NCBI GenBank assembly: GCA_963846005.1
Contig: CAWJUH010000001.1
Span: 1,302,001 to 1,366,000 of the forward strand
Direction: 5' to 3'
From: CAVSUR01 sp963846005
GTDB lineage: Bacteria; Actinomycetota; Actinomycetes; Streptosporangiales; Streptosporangiaceae
DNA: 64,000 nucleotides
Shown here piece after piece: positions 36,320-44,402 of this stretch; the first letter of the stretch is position 1; each line of letters begins with the position of its first letter. The notes under the pieces were generated by a model, which ran no database searches, was not told the DNA's origin, and was given only the letters and a program-made list of their open reading frames with translations. Made by a program: the position numbers and the translations under genes.

Positions 36320-36847
36320 ATGACCCATCACGCTCCGCATCAGGATTGCCCGGATTGCCCGCCCCGTCTTCCCCGGCACGCCGCCGTCGTGCCGGCCGCA
36401 TCCCGCTGGCAGCTGCACGCCGCGCTGCGCCTGTTCATCGCCGCGGGCAGCTGCGTCGCGGGATTATGCCTGGTCATCGGGCTGATTGCGGTGGTCACCT
36501 CGGCCTCTGCCGCGGTGCACAGGCGGCATCCGGCCAAGGTCACGACCGAGGCGAACAGCGCGCCGCGGGATCAGCCGGGCCTGCAGGGGCTGGCCTCCGT
36601 CGGCCCGGCCACCGTGCGGTTCACCACCCAGCCGGGCAGTAGCTGGCGGCTCACCTGGGCTTTCCGCTGCCCGCGCCGGGGCGGGCACCGCTACTTCGCG
36701 ATCCGGGCCAGCTCAGCCGGGCTGCAGCTGGCCCGCAGCGGACGGCACGGGCGGGGCATCACCCGCGCCTACCGCAGCTCGGGCCCGCACCTGCTCGCGG
36801 TGCGGTCCGGCTGCGGCTGGCGGGTGCGGGTGCTGCAGAACCGCTGA
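36320..36847 (+). CDS. Single-pass membrane hypothetical protein
   Basis: A 175-residue protein. A Cys/Pro/His-rich N-terminus (HHAPHQDCPDCPPRLP) is followed by one membrane helix (FIAAGSCVAGLCLVIGLIAVV, about residues 38-60). An extracytoplasmic domain of about 110 residues contains WRLTWAFRCP and SGCGWRVRVLQ, whose two cysteines could pair. The fold looks beta-rich and resembles small surface domains seen in actinobacterial membrane proteins, but I do not recognise a family. ATG 36320 follows AAAGGGACGGG. The stop codon lies within the first of two hairpins shared with the convergent oxidoreductase gene. Confidence 0.6.
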   Translation: MTHHAPHQDCPDCPPRLPRHAAVVPAASRWQLHAALRLFIAAGSCVAGLCLVIGLIAVVTSASAAVHRRHPAKVTTEANSAPRDQPGLQGLASVGPATVRFTTQPGSSWRLTWAFRCPRRGGHRYFAIRASSAGLQLARSGRHGRGITRAYRSSGPHLLAVRSGCGWRVRVLQNR

Positions 36848-36886
36848 CGCCGGGCGTCAGTCAGAACCGCTGACGCCGGGCGTCAG
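36844..36886. terminator. Twin identical hairpins overlapping both convergent stop codons
   Basis: CTGACGC-CGG-GCGTCAG occurs at 36844-36860 and again at 36870-36886, inside a 26-bp direct duplication. The first copy contains the plus-strand stop codon (36845-36847). The second contains the minus-strand stop (36883-36885). Together they look like a bidirectional terminator. Confidence 0.6.
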
Positions 36887-37500
36887 TCGAAGATCGGCTC
36901 GCGGGTGCGGCTGCGCTTGAGCTCGAAGAAGCCGTCGGTGCCGGCCACCAGCAGCACGCCGTCCCACAGCCGGGCCGCGGCCTCGCCGCGCGGCATCGGG
37001 GTCAGCACCGGGCCGAAGAACGAGACCCCCTCGACCGAGATCACCGGGGTGCCCACCTCGTAGCCGACCCGGTCCATCCCGTCGTGGTGCGACGCACGCA
37101 GCGCCTCGTCGTACTCGGTCGAGTCCGCGGCGTCGGCCAGCTCCGCCGGCAGCCCCGCCTCGGCCAGCGCGGCCTCGAACGTGGCCCGGTCCCGCTCGGC
37201 CTTCTCGTGGTGGAACCGGTTGCCGAACGCGGTGTACAGCGGCAGCAGCACGTCCGGGCCGTACTTCTGCTCGGCGGCGATGCAGATGCGCACCGGGCCC
37301 CAGGCCGTGCGCATGGCCTCCCGGTACCGCTCGGGCAGGTCGTCCTTGCCCTCGTTGAGCACCGCCAGGCTCATCACGTGCCAGCGTGCTGACACCGGGC
37401 GCACTTTCTCCACTTCCAGCAGCCACCGCGAGGTGATCCAGGCCCACGGGCACAGCGGATCGAACCAGAAATCGACTTGGGTAGGCTCCTGACTCGTCAC
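36883..37500 (-). CDS. Rv2466c-type DsbA-fold oxidoreductase (mycothiol-linked)
   Basis: A 205-residue thioredoxin/DsbA-fold protein closely resembling the mycothiol-dependent Rv2466c family. The active-site region is VDFWFDPLCPWAWITSRWLLE. It continues with WHVMSLAVLNEGKD and VGTPVISVEGVSFFGPVLT, the cis-Pro loop. The family member studied in M. tuberculosis has CPWC; here the second cysteine is Ala (CPWA), leaving one thiol. That would require mycothiol or another thiol to resolve the intermediate. GTG 37500 follows AAGGAG. Members reduce nitro-compounds and act in oxidative stress defence. Confidence 0.85.
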   Translation of the reverse strand: MTSQEPTQVDFWFDPLCPWAWITSRWLLEVEKVRPVSARWHVMSLAVLNEGKDDLPERYREAMRTAWGPVRICIAAEQKYGPDVLLPLYTAFGNRFHHEKAERDRATFEAALAEAGLPAELADAADSTEYDEALRASHHDGMDRVGYEVGTPVISVEGVSFFGPVLTPMPRGEAAARLWDGVLLVAGTDGFFELKRSRTREPIFD

Positions 37501-37635
37501 CGTTTCTCCTTGGTCTCGATCTGTTTGGTCTCGGGTTCAACTACCGCAACCGGGAGCAGCTGCCGGGCATTCCGGGCGGCAGCCGGCGATCAGTGACGAT
37601 CAGTAAGGCTGGCCGCAGCGGAAAGGGACACGATC

Positions 37636-40221
37636 ATGCAAGCCACTCAGGATCCGCAGGCCAGCGCCCCGGCCGCAGCCCCGGCCGCCGGGCTGAACAA
37701 CCTGACCCGGGCCGAGGCCCAGGAACGGTCCCGGCTGCTGACCGTCGAGTCCTACCAGGTGCAGCTGGACCTGACCGGCGGGCCGGACGCCTTCGGGTCG
37801 GTGACCACGGTCAGCTTCGGCTGCGCCCGGCCCGGCGCCGCCACCTTCATCGACCTCACCGCGCCCGCGGTCAGCGAGATCACGCTGAACGGGCAGCCGG
37901 TGCCGGCGGCGGCCTTCGACGGCAACCGGATCGCGCTGCACGGGCTCGCCGGGCGCAACGAGCTGCGGGTCAGCGCGCAGTGCGCCTACTCGCGCAGCGG
38001 CGAGGGCCTGCACCGGTTCACCGACCCGGCCGACCAGGCCGTCTACACCTACACCGACCTGGAGACCTTCGACGCGCACCGGGTCTACGCCTGCTTCGAC
38101 CAGCCCGACCTCAAGGCCGTATTCGCGCTGGCCGTCACCGCCCCGGCCGGCTGGCAGGTGGTCTCCAACATGGCCGGGCGCGAGCGCGTCCCGGCGCCGG
38201 ACGGCCTGAGCGAGCGATGGGAGTTCCTGCCCTCGCCGGTGCTGCCCACCTACATCACCGCGGTGGCGGCCGGGCCGTACCACGCGGTGCGCAGCCACCA
38301 CGACGGGATGGACCTCGGCATCTTCTGCCGCCAGTCGCTGGCCGGCTACCTGGACCCCGGCGAGATCTTCGAGGTGACCCGGCAGGGATTCGACTACTTC
38401 CACGCCGCCTTCGGGGTGCGCTACCCGTTCGGCAAGTACGACCAGCTGTTCGTGCCCGAGTTCAAGGCGGGCGCGATGGAGAACGCCGGCTGCGTCACCT
38501 TCGTCGAGGATTACGTCTTCCGGTCCCGGGTCACCGACACCGCGCGGGAGAACCGGGCTGCCACGATCTTGCACGAGATGGCGCACATGTGGTTCGGCGA
38601 CCTGGTCACCATGCGCTGGTGGGACGACCTGTGGCTGAACGAGTCCTTCGCCACCTGGGCCGAGAACGCGGCGCAGGCGGAGGCGACCAGGTGGACCGGC
38701 GCCTGGACCACGTTCGCGCAGGCCTGGAAGGCCTGGGCCTACCGGCAGGACCAGCTGCCCTCGACCCACCCGATCGCCGCCGACATCGGCGACATCGAGG
38801 CGGTCGAGGTGAACTTCGACGGCATCACCTACGCCAAGGGCGCCGCGGTGCTCAAGCAGCTGGTCGCCTACGTCGGGCGGGACAACTTCCTGGCCGGCGT
38901 GCGCGCCTACTTCGGCGAGCACGGCTACGGCAACGCGACCCTGGCCGACCTGCTCAGCGCGCTGGAGCAGGCCTCCGGGCGGGACCTGGCGCAGTGGTCG
39001 AAGGCGTGGCTGGAATCCGCCGGGGTCAACACGCTGCGGCCGGAGTTCTCGGTCAGCCAGGACGGCACGCTGGCCGGCTTCGCGGTGGCGCAGGAGGCCC
39101 CGGCCAGTCACCCGGTGCTGCGCCCGCACCGGATCGCCATCGGCCTGTACTCGCGCACCGGTGCGGGCCTGGCCCGCACCCGGCGGGCCGAGGTGGACAT
39201 CGCCGGCGAGCGGACGGCCGTGCCCGAGCTGGACGGCGAGCGGGTCCCGGACCTGGTGCTGATCAACGACGACGACCTGACCTTCGCCAAGATCCGGCTG
39301 GACGAGCACTCGCTGCGCACGCTGACCGCCGCGATCAGCGACTTCACCGAGAGCCTGCCCGCCGCGCTGTGCTGGGCCGCGGCCTGGGACATGACCCGCG
39401 ACGGCGAGCTGCCCGCCCGCGACTACATCAGCCTGGTGCTGTCCGGGGCCGAGTCGATCACCAGCGTCTCGGTGCTGCAGAACGTGCTGCGCCAGGCCGG
39501 CGCGGCGGCCCGCCGGTTCGCCGACCCGGCCTGGCGGTCCACCGGGCTGTCGCTGCTCGCCTCGCACCACCGCGAGCTGCTGATGCGCGCCGAGCCGGGC
39601 TCGGACCAGCAGCTGAGCTACGCGATCGCGCTGGCCGGGGCGGCGGTCAGCGACGCCGACCTGGACCTGCTGGCCGGGCTGCTGGACGGCAGCGCCGCGA
39701 TCGAGGGCCTGGAGGTGGACACCGAGCTGCGCTGGCGGCTGCTGTACCGGCTGGCCAGCCGGGGCGCCGCCGGGCCGGAGCAGATCGAGGCCGAGCTGGC
39801 CAGGGACGCCACCGACGCCGGCCAGCGGCACGCCGCGAGCTGCCGGGCCGCGATCCCGGCCGCGGCGGCCAAGGAGGCGGCCTGGCAGCAGATCGTGTCC
39901 GGGACCTTGCCGAACGCCACGTTCCGGGCGGTGCTCGGCGGGTTCGCCGACCCCGACGCCGATGCGCTGCTGGCGCCGTTCGCGCCGCGCTTCTTCGAGG
40001 TGGTGGCCGATGTGTGGCGGGACTGGTCGCTGGACATGGCTCAGCGGTTCGCCGAGGGCGCCTACCCGGTCACCGTGATCAGCCAGCAGGCCATCGACGA
40101 GGCGGACGCCTACCTGGCCCGGACCAGCCCGCCGGCCGCGCTGCGGCGGCTGATCACGGAGGGGCGGGACGACACCGCGCGGGCGCTGCGGTGCCGGCGG
40201 CGGGACGCCGCGGCAGGCTGA
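37636..40221 (+). CDS. pepN: Aminopeptidase N (M1 zinc metallopeptidase)
   Basis: An 861-residue cytosolic M1 aminopeptidase, full length for the actinobacterial PepN group. The exopeptidase motif GAMENAG is at 279-285 and the zinc site HEMAHMWFGD starts at 313, with the third ligand Glu in NESFATWAE. The C-terminal ERAP1-like helical domain runs from about 530 to the end. ATG 37636 follows AAAGGGACACGATC. It removes N-terminal residues from peptides. Its last 68 bases overlap the convergent malQ gene. Confidence 0.95.
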   Translation: MQATQDPQASAPAAAPAAGLNNLTRAEAQERSRLLTVESYQVQLDLTGGPDAFGSVTTVSFGCARPGAATFIDLTAPAVSEITLNGQPVPAAAFDGNRIALHGLAGRNELRVSAQCAYSRSGEGLHRFTDPADQAVYTYTDLETFDAHRVYACFDQPDLKAVFALAVTAPAGWQVVSNMAGRERVPAPDGLSERWEFLPSPVLPTYITAVAAGPYHAVRSHHDGMDLGIFCRQSLAGYLDPGEIFEVTRQGFDYFHAAFGVRYPFGKYDQLFVPEFKAGAMENAGCVTFVEDYVFRSRVTDTARENRAATILHEMAHMWFGDLVTMRWWDDLWLNESFATWAENAAQAEATRWTGAWTTFAQAWKAWAYRQDQLPSTHPIAADIGDIEAVEVNFDGITYAKGAAVLKQLVAYVGRDNFLAGVRAYFGEHGYGNATLADLLSALEQASGRDLAQWSKAWLESAGVNTLRPEFSVSQDGTLAGFAVAQEAPASHPVLRPHRIAIGLYSRTGAGLARTRRAEVDIAGERTAVPELDGERVPDLVLINDDDLTFAKIRLDEHSLRTLTAAISDFTESLPAALCWAAAWDMTRDGELPARDYISLVLSGAESITSVSVLQNVLRQAGAAARRFADPAWRSTGLSLLASHHRELLMRAEPGSDQQLSYAIALAGAAVSDADLDLLAGLLDGSAAIEGLEVDTELRWRLLYRLASRGAAGPEQIEAELARDATDAGQRHAASCRAAIPAAAAKEAAWQQIVSGTLPNATFRAVLGGFADPDADALLAPFAPRFFEVVADVWRDWSLDMAQRFAEGAYPVTVISQQAIDEADAYLARTSPPAALRRLITEGRDDTARALRCRRRDAAAG

Positions 40222-42118
40222 GCCGGACCGCCCCGGCCACGGCCTGCAGCAGCGGCACGTCCGGCAGGTCCGATAGCAGCACCGGCAGGCCGTCGGCACC
40301 GCACAGCGGCACCCGCCAGTTCGGGTACTCGTCGAACGTGCCGGGGATATTCTGCGCCCGGGTGTCGCCGACCGCGTCGGCCAGCGAGACGCCGAGCAGC
40401 ACGGCCGGGGTGCGGGCCAGGTAGCCGTACAGCGCGACGGTGAACTCGGCGGCGCCCGGCGCCGTGCCTTCCGGTGCCTGGTCCCCCGGCGCCAGGTCCC
40501 CTGATGCCTCGTCCCCCGGCAGCAGGCCCTCGGCGACCAGGGCCTGGTGCCACCGGGCCACCGTCTGCTCGGCTGCGGCCCGCTCGGCTTCCTCCGGCTG
40601 GGTCAGCAGCCCGAGCCGGGCCCGCACGCTGACCTGCTCGCCGGTCAGGAAACCCGCCACCGGCGGCAGGTCGTGGCTGCCGACCGTGGCCATCGCGCCG
40701 CGGCGCCAGTGCCCGGGGGCGAGCGGCGTCTGCCCGTCCGGCTCGTAGCTGAACCACAGCAGGTCGGTGCCGAGGATCCCGGCCCCCGCCAGGTAGTCGC
40801 GGATCCACGGCTCGACCGTGCCGAGGTCCTCGCCGATCGCGACCGCACCCGCCCGGGCCGCGGCGGCGGCCAGCGCCGCCACCGACGCGCGGTGGTCGTA
40901 GCGCACGTAGGCGCCCCGGCCCGGGCCCGTGCCCTGGGGAATCCACCACAGCCGCATAAGCCCCATCACGTGATCGACCCGCAGGCCGCCGGAGTGGCGC
41001 AGCACGGCGTCGAACAGGTCGGCCAGCGGCTGATAGCCCGCGGCGGCCAGCCGCTGCGGATGCCAGGGCGGCTGCGCCCAGTCCTGGCCGAGCTGGTTGA
41101 ACGGATCCGGCGGGGCGCCGACGCTGACCCCGCCGACCAGCAAGTCCTGATGCGCCCAGGCGTCCGCCCCGCCCGGGTGCGCGCCGATGGCCAGGTCGGT
41201 GATGACGCCGAGGCGCATGCCCGCGTCCGCGGCCGCCTGCTGGGCCCGGGCCAGCTGCTCGTCGGCCAGCCACTGCACCCAGGCATGGAACCCGGCGCGC
41301 CCGGCCAGCCCGGGATCGGCGCCGACCACGGCGGCCGCCCGGGCCGGGTCGGCCAGCTCGGCCGGCCATTCCCGCCAGTCCGGCCCGTGCCGTTCGGCCA
41401 GGGCACACCAGTGCGACCATCCGGCCAGCTCGGCGCCCTCCCGCTCGGCGTAGGCAGCGTAGGCGGCCTGGCGCTGCGGGCTGCGGCCGGCGTCGTGGAT
41501 GATCAGCAACGAGGCAGCCTTCGCGGCCCACACCGCGTCCCGGTCGATCAGGCCGTCGGTGGCGCTGGCCGCCCGCAGCGGCGCGGCCAGTGCCTCGATC
41601 CGGGCCCGCTGCGCCGCGGAGAGCTGCGCGTACTCGGGGACGTCCTCGATCCGCAGGTACAGCGGGCTGACGTAGCGGCGGCTCATCGGCAGGTACGGCG
41701 AGTTGCTGAGCGGCGGGGACGGCTCGACCGCGTGCAGCGGGTTGACGAGCACGAAGTCGGCGCCCAGCGCCTCGCCGCTCCAGGCCGCCAGGTCGGCCAG
41801 GTCGCGCAGGTCGCCGTGCCCCCAGCTGGACCGGGACCGGACCGAGTAGAGCTGGACGGTGAACCCCCAGCCGGGCTCAGGAAACCGCGGCGCCGGCCCG
41901 GATGCGCCCGGCCCAGCCCGGCCCGCCTCCCCCCCGGTCTCCGCCTCCGGCGCCGGCCCGCTGACCCGGTCGGCGGCCCGGCCCGCGGTGGCGTCGAGCG
42001 CGGCCAGGATCGCCGTGAGAGTCTCGTCGCTCACCTCGACAACCTGCTGGCTGGCGTTCTCGTAGACCGGCGCGATGCCGGCCTGCTCGGCCCGCCGCGC
42101 GAGCCCGGGATCGGTCAT
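40154..42118 (-). CDS. malQ: 4-alpha-glucanotransferase (amylomaltase, GH77)
   Basis: A 654-residue amylomaltase that disproportionates maltodextrins, linking maltose and glycogen metabolism. Conserved GH77 segments are ELYSVRSRSSWGHGDLRDL-like SVRSRSSWGHGDLRDLADL, LRVDHVMGLMRLWWIPQG with the catalytic Asp, AIGEDLGTVEPWIRDYL with the acid/base Glu, and GSHDLPPVAGF. The actinobacterial N-terminal extension (about 130 residues) is present. ATG 42118 has GGAGG only one base away, an unusually short spacing, so the true start may differ slightly. Its 3' end overlaps pepN. Confidence 0.93.
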   Translation of the reverse strand: MTDPGLARRAEQAGIAPVYENASQQVVEVSDETLTAILAALDATAGRAADRVSGPAPEAETGGEAGRAGPGASGPAPRFPEPGWGFTVQLYSVRSRSSWGHGDLRDLADLAAWSGEALGADFVLVNPLHAVEPSPPLSNSPYLPMSRRYVSPLYLRIEDVPEYAQLSAAQRARIEALAAPLRAASATDGLIDRDAVWAAKAASLLIIHDAGRSPQRQAAYAAYAEREGAELAGWSHWCALAERHGPDWREWPAELADPARAAAVVGADPGLAGRAGFHAWVQWLADEQLARAQQAAADAGMRLGVITDLAIGAHPGGADAWAHQDLLVGGVSVGAPPDPFNQLGQDWAQPPWHPQRLAAAGYQPLADLFDAVLRHSGGLRVDHVMGLMRLWWIPQGTGPGRGAYVRYDHRASVAALAAAAARAGAVAIGEDLGTVEPWIRDYLAGAGILGTDLLWFSYEPDGQTPLAPGHWRRGAMATVGSHDLPPVAGFLTGEQVSVRARLGLLTQPEEAERAAAEQTVARWHQALVAEGLLPGDEASGDLAPGDQAPEGTAPGAAEFTVALYGYLARTPAVLLGVSLADAVGDTRAQNIPGTFDEYPNWRVPLCGADGLPVLLSDLPDVPLLQAVAGAVRLSLPRRPAAGTAAPARCRPAPP

Positions 42119-42267
42119 GCCTCCATGATTGCCTGGCCCGCCCGCCGCCACTCACCGGCCCGCGGCCGGACCGGCCGCACCGCCATGACGGGCTGAACCG
42201 CGCGCCAGAGCCTGATCCCGTCCCCGGAGCCGGGGTAAGGGCGCACGAGCCGAGGCCGGCGAGCTCG

Positions 42268-42297
42268 TTGACGGCCGCGCATCACCGTCACTACTAT
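42268..42297 (+). promoter_or_regulatory. Strong promoter of the PadR gene
   Basis: TTGACG (42268-42273) and TACTAT (42292-42297) form a near-consensus -35/-10 pair with an 18-base spacer. Transcription should begin around 42303-42305, exactly at the ATG at 42305, predicting a leaderless mRNA. Confidence 0.65.
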
Positions 42298-42311
42298 GCA
42301 GTGCATGGTAG
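42291..42311. promoter_or_regulatory. 21-bp palindromic operator over the PadR start
   Basis: CTACTATGCA (42291-42300) and TGCATGGTAG (42302-42311) are inverted repeats around one central G with one mismatched pair. The palindrome covers the -10 box, the predicted transcription start and the ATG. PadR regulators typically bind such sites in their own promoters, so autorepression is the natural reading. Confidence 0.6.
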
Positions 42312-42670
42312 CTGGCGATGCGGGGCAGGCGCGAAACCTGGTGGCGCAGATGCGCCGCGGGGTCTTGCCGTATTGCGTGCTGGCCATGCTGCGCGAGAAG
42401 GAGCGCTACGGCTTCGAGCTGGTGCAGTCGCTGAGCAGCATCGAGGGCATGGTGACCGGCGAGGGCACGGTGTACCCGCTGCTGTCGCGGCTGCGGCGGC
42501 AGGGACTGGTCGACACCACCTGGCGGGAGTCGGCGGCAGGGCCGCCGCGGCGGTACTACCGGCTGGCCCCGGCGGGCCGGGAGGCGCTGGCGGACTTCGC
42601 GAGTTCCTGGCGGCGGCTGCGGGACAGCGTCGATGACTTGCTGGCCAGTTCGGGCGAGACCCCATTCTGA
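42305..42670 (+). CDS. PadR family transcriptional regulator
   Basis: A 121-residue PadR-type winged-helix repressor. The DNA-binding domain reads GVLPYCVLAMLREKERYGFELVQ, then GTVYPLLSRLRRQGLVDTTW and RRYYRLAPAGREAL. The C-terminal dimer helix is short, as in PadR subfamily 2. The ATG at 42305 is preferred over 42296 because the promoter predicts a transcript starting there. The HAAS-domain gene follows 51 bases downstream, the classic PadR/HAAS pairing in which the regulator controls a membrane effector. Confidence 0.9.
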   Translation: MVAGDAGQARNLVAQMRRGVLPYCVLAMLREKERYGFELVQSLSSIEGMVTGEGTVYPLLSRLRRQGLVDTTWRESAAGPPRRYYRLAPAGREALADFASSWRRLRDSVDDLLASSGETPF

Positions 42671-42721
42671 GAGGCAGCCGCCGTGTCCCGGCGGCGCGAG
42701 CGGGATAGCAGGAGAGCGATC

Positions 42722-43898
42722 ATGAGCCAGCCCGTCGATGACCAGCTCGTCGCGGAGTACCTGCACAGGCTGCGCGCCGCCGCGGCGGCGCTGCCCGCGG
42801 ACCGGGCGCGCGAGCTCGCCGAGGAGATCGAGGCGCACATCGCCGAGGCGCGTGCGGCGGCGCCGCCCGGGCCGGCCGCGGTACGCGGCATCCTGGACCG
42901 GCTGGGCGAGCCGACGGACATCGTCGCCGCCGCGGCCGAGTCCTCATGCGACCTTCCGGGCTTCGATCTCGCGGCCGGCCCGGGCCGGCCGCGCAGACGC
43001 GGCCGGCGGCACTGGCATCGCCGGCAGCACTGGTGTCACCGGCAGCACGGGTGTCACCGGCAGCACGGGTGTCACCGGCAGCGCAGACATCACCGACAGC
43101 GCTGACATCACCGGCACCTCGGGCATCACCGGCACCTCGGGCATCGCCGGCACTACTGACAGCACCGGCATTGCCGGCCGCACTCGGGAGCCAAGCCCAG
43201 GCTGGGCACCAGGCCAAGGCCGGGAGCCAGGCCATGACCGGGGGCCAGGCCAAGGCGGTGAGTCGCGCCAAGGCTGGGGGCAGGACGCGGGCTGGGGGCA
43301 GGACGCGGGCTGGGGGCAGGACGCGGGCTGGGGGCAGGACGCGGGCTGGGATACGGGCTGGGAGCAGGGCGGCCGGGGGCCCCGGGACGGCCGCGGCGCG
43401 GGCTGGAGCTGGACGTCCTCGCAGGCCGGGGCCGGGCCGCTGGAAATCTGCGCCGTCGTCTTCCTGCTGATCGGCGGGATCATGGTGCCGCTGCTGGGAT
43501 GGCTGGTGGGCGTGATCTTGCTGTGGATCTCGCCCCGGTGGACCAGCAAGGACAAGCTGCTCGGCACCCTGATCTGGCCGGGCGGCCTGCTCGCGCCGAT
43601 CGGCCTGCTGCTGATCGGCGGCCTGACCCAGCTGAACGCCGGTTCGCCCGCGGCATGCGCTGCCCCGACCGCGGTCCGTGCCACCAGCCCCGGTCACCCG
43701 GCCGGCCACGCTGCGGCCGCGCAGTGCGCCACCGCAGCGCCGTCTGCCTTCCCGCCCTGGCTGACCATCGTGATCGCGGTGGTGCTGGTCGCGCTCGCGG
43801 TGGGCGGCCCGATCTACATCGCGGTCCGGCTGCTGAACCGGGCCCGGCACGGCACCGCGACCGCTACCGCCCGCCCCGCCCGGACGATGCCGGCTTAG
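42722..43898 (+). CDS. HAAS-domain membrane protein with two repeat blocks, frameshifted
   Basis: From ATG 42722 (AGGAGAG upstream) the first 80 residues form a HAAS/DUF1700-like helical domain (DQLVAEYLHRLRAAAAALP, RELAEEIEAHIAEARAAA, ILDRLGEPTDIVAAAA). The frame breaks at about 42968-42995 and continues in the +1 frame. Next come a GSTGVT/GSADIT/GTSGIT hexapeptide-like repeat region and four GWGQDA units. Membrane helices follow: ICAVVFLLIGGIMVPLLGWL, LLAPIGLLLIGGL and LTIVIAVVLVALAVGGPIYI. The total is 3n+1 bases, one too many or two too few. It is presumably co-transcribed with the PadR gene. The repeat block is an unusual linker between the HAAS and membrane parts. Confidence 0.7.
43023..43076. 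repeat. 18-bp tandem repeats (GSTGVT), three copies
   Basis: Three nearly identical 18-base units GGCAGCACGGGTGTCACC lie in tandem inside the HAAS-protein gene. More divergent relatives continue to about 43170. Confidence 0.8.
43272..43343. repeat. Four perfect 18-bp tandem repeats (GWGQDA)
   Basis: GGCTGGGGGCAGGACGCG is repeated four times without change, encoding four GWGQDA units in the linker of the HAAS-domain protein. Perfect identity suggests recent expansion. Confidence 0.9.
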
Positions 43899-43952
43899 CG
43901 GGTCCGCCGCGGGGTCTGGCCCGGACGATTCCGCCCGCGCCGCGACATCGAT

Positions 43953-44402
43953 CTAGCGGGCCGGGCGCGGGGTGAGCGCCCGGCCCAGCCAGCAGCCGGC
44001 CAGCGCCTGGAGCAGCGCGACCAGCAGCGCGGCGGCGAAACCGACGGCGGCCTGGGCCGGCAGGCCCGCCAGCGCCGCGATCACCCGGGCCGTGCCCCCG
44101 GCCGGCTGGCCGCGCAGCGCGGGCCACCACAGCACCAGGCCCCAGCCGATGACCGCCATGGCGGCCACCGCGGGCACGACCGACCGCAGCCGCAGGCCGC
44201 CGCGCCGGGTCGCCGCGCCCGCTGCCGCGCCGATCACGAACGGCGTGAACCACAGGCCGGCCACGGCACCGAGCACCATCAGCACCACCCCGGCCAGCCA
44301 GGCCGCCGCCCACGCCCGGCCCGGCCGGCGGCTGCCGCGCGGCCCCGGGAACGACGGCCGGCCCGAGCGGCGCCGCGGGAACGAGGGCCCGCGCGCGGTC
44401 AT
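43953..44402 (-). CDS. Four-helix membrane protein coupled to the acylase gene
   Basis: A 149-residue membrane protein of unknown function. After a basic Arg/Pro-rich N-terminus (about 28 residues) come four predicted helices: WAAAWLAGVVLMVLGAVAGLW, FTPFVIGAAAGAA, VPAVAAMAVIGWGLVLWW and AVGFAAALLVALLQALAG. The ATG at 44402 overlaps the acylase stop as ATGA, so translation is probably coupled. The pairing suggests a role in placing or modulating the acylase, but nothing in the sequence shows the mechanism. The end ALTPRPAR is basic and cytosolic. Confidence 0.65.
   Translation of the reverse strand: MTARGPSFPRRRSGRPSFPGPRGSRRPGRAWAAAWLAGVVLMVLGAVAGLWFTPFVIGAAAGAATRRGGLRLRSVVPAVAAMAVIGWGLVLWWPALRGQPAGGTARVIAALAGLPAQAAVGFAAALLVALLQALAGCWLGRALTPRPAR

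Noticed and set aside
37600..40299. 899-codon minus-strand frame opposite pepN
   Set aside because: Shadow frame created by high GC; pepN is a full-length conserved gene.
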